Origin: Candidatus Altarchaeota archaeon
GTDB lineage: Archaea > Altiarchaeota > Altiarchaeia > IMC4 > QMZM01
Length of the DNA: 44,982 nucleotides
Assembly (NCBI GenBank): GCA_016931955.1
Contig: JAFGDV010000017.1
Span: forward strand, 1 to 44,982
Reading direction: 5' to 3'
Every line of letters starts with the position of its first letter. Position 1 is the stretch's first letter. Positions 1-8,801 of the stretch are shown piece after piece. The translations under genes were made by a program, and so were the position numbers. The notes beneath the pieces are model-generated. The model was not told the origin of the DNA and ran no database searches. It saw only the letters and a program-made list of their open reading frames with translations.

Positions 1-15
1 CAAAGGAGGTGCAAG

Positions 16-74
16 CGCAAGGTAACGGGATATACGCAATTCCTCCGTGGACTAAAGTCCACGGTATCCTTGCG
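16..74 (+). repeat. Nested inverted repeat: outer CGCAAGG/CCTTGCG, inner CCGTGGACT-AA-AGTCCACGG; resembles an IS200/IS605-type right-end hairpin or a 5' leader structure
   Basis: 16-22 CGCAAGG pairs with 68-74 CCTTGCG; 45-53 CCGTGGACT pairs perfectly with 56-64 AGTCCACGG. Confidence 0.5.
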
Positions 75-82
75 TGTTTGTA

Positions 83-1093
83 ATGAAAAAAACAAAAAAG
101 ATTTATATTTTAATTTTTTTGGCCGTCGTTGTGAGTTTGTTTTATTTATCATGGTCACAGAACACGCCAACTGGCGCATTTATAGGAACAAAGGATGAAC
201 CTGTAAGGATATCTCTTTTAACATATACCGGTTATGCACCATTTTATCTTGCAAAAGAATTGAGTTTTTTTGAAAAAGAGGGTGTGAATGTTGAACTTAT
301 AAGGATAGATGATATTGGTGAAGGCAGAGCCGCATTAAAGTCAAAAAGAGTTGATGCTGCACCCATGACATTGGATATGATGATTGCAGCAGCAGATGCT
401 GGTGTTCCATGTACTGCTGTTTCAATGGTTGATAGATCACTGGGTGCCGATGGGATAGTCACTACAAATGAGATAACGAAAGTTGAGGATTTGCAAGGGA
501 AAAAAATTGCGCTGCAACGAGGTTACCCGTCATATACGCTTATGTTGTATCTCCTCCAGAATAAAGGCATGAAAACAGATGATATAGAGATAATAGAGAT
601 GAATGGAGAAGATGCTGCAGCAACCTTTATAGCAAGAAAAATTGATGCTGCTGGAACATGGGAACCATGGTTGAGTAAAGCAACATCAAGAAAAAATACA
701 CATGTACTTATATCCAGTAGAGACGAACCCGGCATAATATCCGATGTTTTAGTCTTCAATTCAGAGTTCGTAAAAGAAAGACCTGATGAAGTTAGAGCCA
801 TTATGCGAGCATGGTTTGATGCAATCGAATACTGGGAAGAACACAAAGAAGAATCAAACAGGATAATGGCTGATGCATACGATCTAAGTTTAGATGATTT
901 TATTATAATGACCGAAGGTGTTGAATGGTCAGACTACAATATGAGCCAAGAGTATTTTAGAACAGATGTAGAGTGCAAAATTTGTGAGATAAAGAAAACA
1001 ATAGAAAAGGCATACATAAATGAAGGTGTTATATCCGGCAATTCTTTGGCTCGCATAGATTCTTCATTTATGAAGGGACTTTATACGCTTTAG
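83..1093 (+). CDS. ABC transporter substrate-binding protein, NMT1/THI5/SsuA-like
   Basis: N-terminal hydrophobic signal/anchor, then LTYTGYAPFYLAKELSFFEKEGVNVELIRIDD...GRAALKSKRVDAAPMTLDMM...GKKIALQRGYPSYTLMLYLLQNKGM typical of NMT1-type periplasmic binding proteins; ATG at 83 preferred over GTG at 74. Confidence 0.85.
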   Translation: MKKTKKIYILIFLAVVVSLFYLSWSQNTPTGAFIGTKDEPVRISLLTYTGYAPFYLAKELSFFEKEGVNVELIRIDDIGEGRAALKSKRVDAAPMTLDMMIAAADAGVPCTAVSMVDRSLGADGIVTTNEITKVEDLQGKKIALQRGYPSYTLMLYLLQNKGMKTDDIEIIEMNGEDAAATFIARKIDAAGTWEPWLSKATSRKNTHVLISSRDEPGIISDVLVFNSEFVKERPDEVRAIMRAWFDAIEYWEEHKEESNRIMADAYDLSLDDFIIMTEGVEWSDYNMSQEYFRTDVECKICEIKKTIEKAYINEGVISGNSLARIDSSFMKGLYTL

Positions 1094-2094
1094 GGTATAC
1101 TAATCACCTCGCCAGTTACATCAACAATTGGACGTAATTCCTTAAAGTCTATAAGGGAAAAAACGAACCGCGTATCAGATGTTATACCATACTCTCCCAA
1201 AGCAAAAATTAAGAATTCACCACCTAGTGCAGACACACCAGCGTAGTTCTCTGTAGGTAACACACCCAAAAATGGATGCGCTGGTTTCCCTATCAAGTAA
1301 AGGCCCCCAAATATCTCTGCAATTTTCCTTAGCTTGTCTCTAACCGCAAGTATTGATGTACCAGGATACTCTCGGTAATCTACTGGGATGAAACCATGTC
1401 CTGTTTCTGCTACTGATCGTATTTCTGTCATACCCTTCAGTAGAAAATCTTCGAATGGATCGACAGAACAATCTTTGGTAGGTACGAGATAAACGAACCT
1501 TTGCGGTTTTTTGTCAAAGAACTCTGCCATGCCCCCATATTTTACAATAGTGTATATCCCACTGTTGAGGAATATACCATCTAATATTGTGCTTGATATC
1601 GTGATTAAAGCCATTTTCCCTTCTGGGACTCTATAATCTAAGATGTCCTCCCCTTCATGCGCTGTCGCAACGAAAGGCGGTGCAAAATTTAAATCCATAC
1701 AAATCTTTTCAAGAAGTTTGAAAACTTCGGTTTCTTTTTCTGCGTCGAATAGTGAAAGATTTGCAACAACATTGCCTTTTTTCTTTTCTAAATCAAAAGA
1801 CATTTCAGTACTCAACTGTATAATTTCGTCAATTACGTAATTTAACTTCGTATGCACCATCGCTTTTCTCTTTTCTTCTTTACCTGCCGCGGTTATTAAT
1901 CTCCCATCTCTTCCATGATTTTCACTAAACCCTTTACTATCCAACAATTCAAGGTACTGTGTAATTCGTCTCCTGCTTAAGTCAATCCCGATTTTTTGTA
2001 ATTCTCTTTCTATTTCTGCTGAAGTCACTGCCCGGTTTTTCCGGTCTAGTACTGATAGTATTTCGTATTCTGTTCGGTCTGTTACTATCTCCAT
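1090..2094 (-). CDS. NrpR-like transcriptional regulator (winged helix + NrpR/DUF128-type domain), copy 1
   Basis: N-terminal EYEILSVLDRKNRAVTSAEIERELQKIGIDLSRRRITQYLELLDSKGF; C-terminal domain with VPEGKMALITISS, SFDPF-like and FGGLYLIGKP motifs shared with the other copies. Confidence 0.85.
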   Translation of the reverse strand: MEIVTDRTEYEILSVLDRKNRAVTSAEIERELQKIGIDLSRRRITQYLELLDSKGFSENHGRDGRLITAAGKEEKRKAMVHTKLNYVIDEIIQLSTEMSFDLEKKKGNVVANLSLFDAEKETEVFKLLEKICMDLNFAPPFVATAHEGEDILDYRVPEGKMALITISSTILDGIFLNSGIYTIVKYGGMAEFFDKKPQRFVYLVPTKDCSVDPFEDFLLKGMTEIRSVAETGHGFIPVDYREYPGTSILAVRDKLRKIAEIFGGLYLIGKPAHPFLGVLPTENYAGVSALGGEFLIFALGEYGITSDTRFVFSLIDFKELRPIVDVTGEVISIP

Positions 2095-2132
2095 GGTTAT
2101 TACCTTATCGGTTTCAGGCTAAAAATACTTTC

Positions 2133-3125
2133 CTATAGAAGAAGGACTTCGCCGCGGATGGGAGCGATAGGAGTGAGTTCTTTGAAGTTGATTGTTGATG
2201 CTAATGTGTCGTAGTTTGTTTTCACTCCTTTTGCTTCAAGTACTTCGAAAAGGGACTCAGGTGCTACTGTTATTAGACCAAAGTAGCCGCGTCTCGTTGG
2301 GATGCCGCGGAGGTTGTCTCCGTAGCCTCCAACAATTATCGTACCCCCAAGTATGTGCGCCACCTTCCGTGCTATGTCTACAACTCTTGCTCGGACAGTG
2401 TAAGGGACTTCGTCATACTCGAATAGGACTTGTCCATTACCGTTAGATACACAACCATATGTATCCGCCTGCTTATGTTCTATGAACGACTTAAACGGGT
2501 CGAAGGAAACACCTTCCAGTGAAACGAAATTCGTGCATCTTATGGGTTTCCATTCTCTGAATTCCAAGGTCCCTGTACTGCTAAAGCACATGAAGATTCC
2601 GTTATTGAACAAGATTTGTTCCATGACCGAGCATGTTAGCAGCGTCAACCCGAACATGCCTTCTGGAACTACTCTGCTGCCTATTTTCTCCCCTGAGTGC
2701 GAAATTTTTGCTAACTGAGAAAATAGCGGGCTCTGACAGATTTTTTCGAGAATGCACATAGTCTTCTCCTCGTATTTTTCTTTGATTATGCATGAATTGG
2801 CTAATAGTTCTCCTCTCTGGCGGACAAGATCAAAATTTGCATCCATAATCATCCGCGCGATGAGGTCAAAAATAAAATCCGCCCTAGCATAAACATAACC
2901 AGTCTTCAGCTCACCCCTACCCCCCTCAGTAATCCTCCTACCCTTCTTCCCCAAGTTTTCGGTGAAGCCTTTCTTGTCGAAGTCCTGTAGATAATTCCTA
3001 ATCATACGATCCGTCAGACGAATGCCTAAATCATCCAATTCCTTCTTCAGCTCACCCGAAGTCATCGGCTTATTATTTCGCTCCAACGCAGACAAAATCT
3101 CGAAGACATTATGCTCACGCTTCAC
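2133..3125 (-). CDS. NrpR-like transcriptional regulator, copy 2
   Basis: FEILSALERNNKPMTSGELKKELDDLGIRLTDRMIRNYLQDFDKKGFTENLGKKGRRIT...VPEGMFGLTLL...VSFDPFKSFIEHK; GTG start overlapping copy 3 stop by 4 nt. Confidence 0.88.
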   Translation of the reverse strand: MKREHNVFEILSALERNNKPMTSGELKKELDDLGIRLTDRMIRNYLQDFDKKGFTENLGKKGRRITEGGRGELKTGYVYARADFIFDLIARMIMDANFDLVRQRGELLANSCIIKEKYEEKTMCILEKICQSPLFSQLAKISHSGEKIGSRVVPEGMFGLTLLTCSVMEQILFNNGIFMCFSSTGTLEFREWKPIRCTNFVSLEGVSFDPFKSFIEHKQADTYGCVSNGNGQVLFEYDEVPYTVRARVVDIARKVAHILGGTIIVGGYGDNLRGIPTRRGYFGLITVAPESLFEVLEAKGVKTNYDTLASTINFKELTPIAPIRGEVLLL

Positions 3126-4114
3126 AGCAATATCACCTCACCTCTGACGGGAGCGATTGGTTCAAGCTCCTTAAAGTTAGTTTTTGTTGTGAATGTGTCG
3201 TAGTTCGTTTTTATGCCTTTTTCTTCGAGGGCGGCGATTATTGATTCTCCTGCGATTGGTATGATGCCGAAGTATCCTCTTTTTGTGGGTATGCCTAGGA
3301 GGTTGTCTCTGTAGCCTCCGACGACTACTGTGCCGCCTAGTACGCTCACCATCTTCTGGAGTACTTTTATTGTCTTGGATCTGACGGTGTATGGTATATC
3401 ATCGTATTCGACGAGGACGCCTCCGCGTCCTCTGGTTGCTGCATCATATACACCAACCATTTTGTAGTCTATGAACAACTTCCATGGGTCGAATGATACC
3501 CCTAAGCCCGATGCGAATTCCGTGCATCTAACGGGCGTATGGTCTTCGATTTTAGCTATGCCGCTATAACCGAAGTCGACAAATATTCCATTATTGAAGA
3601 TGCATTGATCTACTGCGCCGCTGCTGACAACAGAAAGACCGAACATATCCTTTGGCACTTCTCTGCCAGATATTTTTTCGCCTGCGTGGCTTATTTTAAC
3701 GAGCGGCGAGAACAGGCTGCTTTGACAGACTTCTTCAAGAATATGCAAAGTCTTCTCTTCATGGCTTTCTTTAATTAATACGTGGCAGGTCACCACTTCC
3801 CCTTTCAGCCTATCCAAATCAAACTTAGCGTCCATCATCAAACGCTTAACCAAATCAGAGATCAAGTCTGTGCGAGCATATATAAAAGAATTCTTCAATT
3901 CATCTCTTCCTCTTTCCGTGATCTTACGACCTTCTTTCCCAAACGTCTGAGTGAATCCCTTCCTGTCGAAGTCCTGCAGGTAGTTACGGATCATACGATC
4001 AGTTAGACAAATACCGATATCATCCAACTCCGCCTTTATTTCAGCCGAAGTCATGAATTTATTGCTCCGCTCTAAAGCAGAGAGTATCTCGAATATTTTA
4101 GGCCGATTCTTCAT
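3122..4114 (-). CDS. NrpR-like transcriptional regulator, copy 3
   Basis: Same architecture; ATG start overlaps copy 4 stop (ATGA); ends APVRGEVILL*. Confidence 0.88.
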   Translation of the reverse strand: MKNRPKIFEILSALERSNKFMTSAEIKAELDDIGICLTDRMIRNYLQDFDRKGFTQTFGKEGRKITERGRDELKNSFIYARTDLISDLVKRLMMDAKFDLDRLKGEVVTCHVLIKESHEEKTLHILEEVCQSSLFSPLVKISHAGEKISGREVPKDMFGLSVVSSGAVDQCIFNNGIFVDFGYSGIAKIEDHTPVRCTEFASGLGVSFDPWKLFIDYKMVGVYDAATRGRGGVLVEYDDIPYTVRSKTIKVLQKMVSVLGGTVVVGGYRDNLLGIPTKRGYFGIIPIAGESIIAALEEKGIKTNYDTFTTKTNFKELEPIAPVRGEVILL

Positions 4115-5106
4115 AACAATATCACCTCACCTCTGACGGGAGCTATTGGCTCTAACTCCTTGAAGTTGATGGCTGATAAAAGCGTTGAATAATTGGTTTT
4201 GATTCCTTTTTCTTCCAATGCCGCGAAAATAGACTCACTGCCAACCAAGACAAGACCACAATAACCAGCCCTCGTTGGCACCCCAAGAAGATTATCGCCA
4301 TAGGAGCCGACTACCACTATACCGCCGATTATGTCCACAGTCTTCCTCAGCAAACTTATAACCCTTGCCCGGGCAGTGTATGGTATTTCACAATACTCTG
4401 CTAGAACACTTCCACCCCCCTTAGTGACGCAGTCATAGACCTGCACATATTTATGTCTTATAAACATCTCCCACGGATCAAAGGAAACACCTGAACCTGA
4501 AACGAATTTTGTGCATTTAACCGGATTCCAATTCTTGACCTCTAATATGGTGCTGTTTCCAAAATGCATAAAAACCCCATTATTAACTAAGATCTGATCC
4601 ATCACAGTAGCTGTGCTCAGCACAGCTAAACCAAACATTCCTTCAGGTACTACCCTATTACAGAGTCTCTCCCCTGAGTGGGCAGTTTTCACAAGAGGAG
4701 ATAAAAGACCACTCTGACAGATTTCACCTAAAATTTCCATGACTTTATCTTCCTTACTTCCCTTAATCATCACCAATGAAACTATAAGCTCGCCACGCTG
4801 CCTATTTAAATCAAATCTTGTGTCTGTTACCATTCGCGCGATTAAATCAAAAACAAAATCAGAGTGAGCATAAATAAAAGACGTCTTAAGTTCGTCTCGG
4901 CCTTTTTCTGTGATCTTCCTGCCTTCTTTCCCGAACGGCTGAGTGAAGCCCTGCTTGTCGAATTTCTGTAAATAGTTGCGGATCATGCGGTCAGTTAAAC
5001 GAATACCTATGTCAACTAGTTCGGCCTTAATTTCATTAGACGTCAGCGGCTTATTATTCTTTTCAAGCACGGACAAAATCTCGAAGACATTATGCTCTCG
5101 CTTCAC
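4111..5106 (-). CDS. NrpR-like transcriptional regulator, copy 4
   Basis: Same architecture; GTG start overlaps copy 5 stop (GTGA); ends APVRGEVILL*. Confidence 0.88.
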   Translation of the reverse strand: MKREHNVFEILSVLEKNNKPLTSNEIKAELVDIGIRLTDRMIRNYLQKFDKQGFTQPFGKEGRKITEKGRDELKTSFIYAHSDFVFDLIARMVTDTRFDLNRQRGELIVSLVMIKGSKEDKVMEILGEICQSGLLSPLVKTAHSGERLCNRVVPEGMFGLAVLSTATVMDQILVNNGVFMHFGNSTILEVKNWNPVKCTKFVSGSGVSFDPWEMFIRHKYVQVYDCVTKGGGSVLAEYCEIPYTARARVISLLRKTVDIIGGIVVVGSYGDNLLGVPTRAGYCGLVLVGSESIFAALEEKGIKTNYSTLLSAINFKELEPIAPVRGEVILL

Positions 5107-6092
5107 AGCAAAATCACCTCACCCTTAACCGGAGCTATTGGTTCAAGCTCCCTGAAATTGATGGCGCCATCTATCGTCTCAGTATTAGTCTCTATACCCT
5201 TCTCCTCCAAGGCAGCGGGCAGAGACTCTCCACTGAATGCCACAACGGGGGTATATGTTTCTTTGGGATGGATCCCGAAAATATCTTCCCCCGCCCTGCC
5301 CACAGCAACTTTACCTCCTAAAACCTCCAATCCCCCCCTGAGCAGCTTTATCGCCTTAACCCTTGAAGTATAGGGAAACTCCCGGTAATCCCCAAGTATC
5401 CTCCCAGTCCCAGTGGTTGCCGCACCGTAAACAGAGGCTGCTTTTTTTTCAATAAAGAATCCTAGTGGATCAAAAGAACAACCTATTGCATTTACAATAT
5501 CAACGCAACGCGTCGGCCTGTGATTTTTGATTTCAAGAATAATACCCCAAGAGATAATAGAGTATATGCCTTCATTCAACAACATTTGGTCGACTGTTAT
5601 GCTACTCATGGTGACGATGCCTATTTTGCCTTCAGGCACAAACCTATTACAGAGCTTCTCCCCCTCATGCCGGACACAGATAAAAGGTGGGAAAACCCCG
5701 GATGAACAAACATCCTCAAGAACCTTCAGAGCCCGGCTTTCTTCCTTTTCGAGGATATAGGACAGATTAACTATTACTTCGCCTCGACATCGATTGACAT
5801 CAAATTTCGTTTCAGTAATCATCCTCACAATCTTATCAAAAATAAAATCTGTCCGAGCATAAACATAACCGGTCTTCAGCTCATCCCTACCCACATCAGT
5901 TATACACCGACCTTCTTTGCCAAGATTCTTAGTGAAGCCTTTTTTGTCAAAATCCTGGAGATAGTTGCGGATCATGCGGTCAGTTAAACGAATACCTATG
6001 TCATCGAGTTCCGCCTTAATTTCTCCAGAAGTCATAGGCCGATTATTCCTCTCCAACACCGATAAGATCTCGAAGACGTTGCGTTCCTTCAT
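5103..6092 (-). CDS. NrpR-like transcriptional regulator, copy 5 (first gene of the overlapping chain)
   Basis: MKERNVFEILSVLERNNRPMTSGEIKAELDDIGIRLTDRMIRNYLQDFDKKGF; start trimmed from ORF 6167 to the homologous ATG at 6092. Confidence 0.88.
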   Translation of the reverse strand: MKERNVFEILSVLERNNRPMTSGEIKAELDDIGIRLTDRMIRNYLQDFDKKGFTKNLGKEGRCITDVGRDELKTGYVYARTDFIFDKIVRMITETKFDVNRCRGEVIVNLSYILEKEESRALKVLEDVCSSGVFPPFICVRHEGEKLCNRFVPEGKIGIVTMSSITVDQMLLNEGIYSIISWGIILEIKNHRPTRCVDIVNAIGCSFDPLGFFIEKKAASVYGAATTGTGRILGDYREFPYTSRVKAIKLLRGGLEVLGGKVAVGRAGEDIFGIHPKETYTPVVAFSGESLPAALEEKGIETNTETIDGAINFRELEPIAPVKGEVILL

Positions 6093-6193
6093 TCTGGAAT
6101 AATATTTAGGGGAGCAGACGCTATAAAGAATCCTAAGGGGGATGATCACGATGAATAGATCCCGCAATTAGTCAAAATAAAAGAAGAAAAAAC

Positions 6194-6481
6194 TTAGAGG
6201 TGCTTTTCAGCGTACTCCATAGCAGACTTCGCGTCCCCCAGCTCAAGGTTCACTGGAATACAGTAGGTCTTAAGCAGATCAAGGAACTCGGAAAGAGAGA
6301 CTCCGGCGAATCTCGCACCCAAGCCAAGGCTGACCTTACCCTCCCTGTAAAGCTCCAACGCCTCCATCTGCCTCCCCTTAAACAAAAGACTTCTTATAAC
6401 CTTGGACCTCTTCTTCCTCAGAATCCTGCCGATAAAATCCAAATCCTTCACACGCTCCAATCGAACAGATACCGTCTCCAT
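6194..6481 (-). CDS. UPF0175-family putative antitoxin
   Basis: METVSVRLERVKDLDFIGRILRKKRSKVIRSLLFKGRQMEALELYREGKVSLGLGARFAGVSLSEFLDLL: UPF0175 pattern; adjacent to a DUF3368-like gene. Confidence 0.75.
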   Translation of the reverse strand: METVSVRLERVKDLDFIGRILRKKRSKVIRSLLFKGRQMEALELYREGKVSLGLGARFAGVSLSEFLDLLKTYCIPVNLELGDAKSAMEYAEKHL

Positions 6482-6486
6482 TTTTT

Positions 6487-6972
6487 TTACTCCAACCTGC
6501 TTTTAAAGTAAGCATAAACCTCCTTCGAATACCTCCCATAATCATAAAGCCTGTCCAGCTTCCCCTCAGCCTCCTCTTTCGTAAAAAGCCCCTTCTCAAA
6601 CAACCTGACGACCACAGCCATCGCACAAACGAAGGGGATCCTCTCAACCCTGCACAACTTTATAAGCTCCCCGTCATCTGTCAACAAAGCCTTGGCTTCG
6701 GCTTCATTAAACAAAACATAAGCAGCTGCCTCGCCTTCATGGAGCCTGAACTGCTTAAGCACTGCCGTCAATTTACTCTTTTTTATTTCCCTCACCTCAA
6801 GTCTACCCCTCTCCACTTCCTTCCGGATGAGCACGGAATCAAATGCGTCCTTGTTCACAGACACCTCCCCTAAAACCTCCCCAGGAATAACCACCCTAAA
6901 GTTATCTAAAAACTCCTGGATAACAGACGCCTTCGCCAACAAAATCAAAGTCGACGCATTAGAAACCAACAT
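6487..6972 (-). CDS. DUF3368/PIN-like putative toxin
   Basis: MLVSNASTLILLAKASVIQEFLDNFRVVIPGEVLGEV...LHEGEAAAYVLFNEAEAKALLTDDGELIKLCR...AMAVVVRLFEKGLFTKEEAEGKLDRL: PIN-like acidic residues and DUF3368 layout; ATG at 6972 preferred over 7047. Confidence 0.78.
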   Translation of the reverse strand: MLVSNASTLILLAKASVIQEFLDNFRVVIPGEVLGEVSVNKDAFDSVLIRKEVERGRLEVREIKKSKLTAVLKQFRLHEGEAAAYVLFNEAEAKALLTDDGELIKLCRVERIPFVCAMAVVVRLFEKGLFTKEEAEGKLDRLYDYGRYSKEVYAYFKSRLE

Positions 6973-7003
6973 ATTACAAATATATACATTTGCAATATAA
7001 AAA

Positions 7004-7200
7004 TCACAGCAACAAAAACTCGCCACAGACGGAGGCAACCGATTCAAGCTCCCTGAAGTCCATCATAGTGCACAAAAACATGAAAATATGTGCAGTACAT
7101 TTTATCCACAGCCCAACCCGGATCCGATCCCGCCCGACATCATAGGCCGATTATTCCTCTCCAACACAGACAAGATCTCGAAGACTTTGCGTTCCTTCAT
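7004..7200 (-). pseudogene. Internally deleted NrpR-like gene (seventh copy): N-terminal and C-terminal ends retained
   Basis: Minus strand from 7200: MKERKVFEILSVLERNNRPMMSGG... (compare copy 5 MKERNVFEILSVLERNNRPMTSGE); ending at 7004: MDFRELESVASVCGEFLLL* (compare NFRELEPIAPVKGEVILL*); the ~290 internal codons are missing. Confidence 0.88.
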
Positions 7201-7340
7201 TTTCTTGGGTTATTGTTTAGGGAACACTGAGTTATAAGGGGGGGAGAACTTGGCTTATTTGTTTCTTGCAGACAATATTTAAGAGGACGTATTTTTATAA
7301 TTATACAACAAACCCCACACAGGCCCTGGAAAAACATAAA

Positions 7341-8801
7341 ATGATGCATTGGATAATGGCGGCCGTGGTAGGATTCTTCGCCATAATAATATTGGTAGGC
7401 TTATACCTCTCCAAGTCAGTGAAGGGGAGAAGCGAAAACTACATAGTAGCAGACAGAAAACTGATCCTCGGAGTAACAGCGGCAACGCTGACCGCCCAAA
7501 GCATCGACGCAGACATAACACTGGGGTTGACGAATTTCACCTTCCAATACGGTTTCTGGTCGGGTGCGGCAATGATCCTGGGCCTAGGCGGCGCACTAAT
7601 CCTGATAGGATTATTCTTCGCCGAACCACTGAACAAGATGAAACTACTCACACTACCAGACTTCTACCGGAAAACCTACGGAAGACACATGGAAGCCATG
7701 GTATCCATGCTAATGGCCCTAAGCGCCTCAATATTCATCGGCGGATGCCTCGTCGCCCTAGGCTTCATCTTCCAAAGCTTCCTCGGAATACCCTACTGGC
7801 CCGCCATAATACTCGTCTCGGCAGGCATACTAACATACACTATGGCAGGCGGCCTGGTCTCAATATCCAAGACAGACATCATACAGTTAGTCTTCGTTCT
7901 ATTAGGAGCAGCAGCCCTCATGTTCATCGTATTAGATTATGGATTACTATCCAACATAACACAGGGAATAGAAAACCCGAGCAAGATGCTGGACTCGAAC
8001 ACGGGTCCGGCAGTCAACATAGCGATCCTACTGGCCCTAGGGTTAGGGAACATTGTCGCAATAGACTTCATGGAGCGCGTATTCGCGACCGACAAACCAG
8101 AAACATCCAAGAAAGCATGCTACATCGCAGGAATAGGGACCATACTCATAGGGATACCCTTCATCCTCGTAGGAGTGTCCTCCAACAGCCTATTCACTGA
8201 ATTAGACATCCCAGTCAACCCAGACGCTGAGCCCGTGCTGCTGACCTTCCTATCCAATGTGCAGCCTCAGATCCTTACTTACCTGATCCTGTTGGGGCTT
8301 ATCGCGGCCGCCGTGTCTACGGCAGACGGATTGATTCTGGCGGCCTCCTCTATAACCTCCCACAACCTGCTGGGGTATAAGCCAGGTTCTTTGAATAAGA
8401 GAGGAGACCGGCTGCTGTACATGTCGAGGCTGTGCATGATACCTGTTCTCGCATTCAGCATAGTGTGCGCCATCACCCTGCCCTTCCCAGGCACGCTAAT
8501 AATACTATCATTCGACATACTGCTCTCCGGGGCAGCTATTCCATTCATACTGGGGGTGCACTGGAAGAAAGCCAACAAGCCGGCGGCCATCGCATCCTTT
8601 GTGGCGGGAGTGCTCACACGCCTCCTCCTCTTTGTGCTGACGCCGACCTTCTACGGCATAGAGAACAACATACTGTTCATAGAAGGCTTCCTAACACCAG
8701 CCTTCGATGGAGTGCCGACCATCCTATCACCCCTCATCGGCTTGGTGGTCTTCGTCGCAGTCGCCTCGATAACGCAAGAAAACAACATAAAGACGGGCTA
8801 A
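7341..8801 (+). CDS. Sodium:solute symporter (SSS family)
   Basis: Multi-TM protein; GRSENYIVADRKLILGVTAATLTAQSIDADITLG...LPDFYRKTYGRHMEAM...YTMAGGLVSISKTDIIQ...LGLIAAAVSTADGLILAASS typical of SSS transporters. Confidence 0.85.
   Translation: MMHWIMAAVVGFFAIIILVGLYLSKSVKGRSENYIVADRKLILGVTAATLTAQSIDADITLGLTNFTFQYGFWSGAAMILGLGGALILIGLFFAEPLNKMKLLTLPDFYRKTYGRHMEAMVSMLMALSASIFIGGCLVALGFIFQSFLGIPYWPAIILVSAGILTYTMAGGLVSISKTDIIQLVFVLLGAAALMFIVLDYGLLSNITQGIENPSKMLDSNTGPAVNIAILLALGLGNIVAIDFMERVFATDKPETSKKACYIAGIGTILIGIPFILVGVSSNSLFTELDIPVNPDAEPVLLTFLSNVQPQILTYLILLGLIAAAVSTADGLILAASSITSHNLLGYKPGSLNKRGDRLLYMSRLCMIPVLAFSIVCAITLPFPGTLIILSFDILLSGAAIPFILGVHWKKANKPAAIASFVAGVLTRLLLFVLTPTFYGIENNILFIEGFLTPAFDGVPTILSPLIGLVVFVAVASITQENNIKTG

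Noticed and set aside
16-74. TPP or other known riboswitch before the NMT1-like binding protein
   Set aside because: No recognisable TPP consensus (CUGAGA ... CUGAUC-like); kept only as an unassigned hairpin.
6080-6095. TTCC-N8-GGAA near the copy 5 start as an NrpR operator
   Set aside because: Known methanogen NrpR operators are GGAA-N6-TTCC-type; polarity and spacing do not match and it overlaps the start codon.
7070-7135. GC-rich stretch near the NrpR scar considered as a tRNA fragment or att site
   Set aside because: No T-loop or acceptor pairing found; better explained as junction sequence of the deleted gene.
7349-8200. 283-aa ORF on + strand inside the SSS symporter
   Set aside because: Arg/His-rich low-complexity translation in an alternate frame of a clear membrane-protein gene; shadow ORF.
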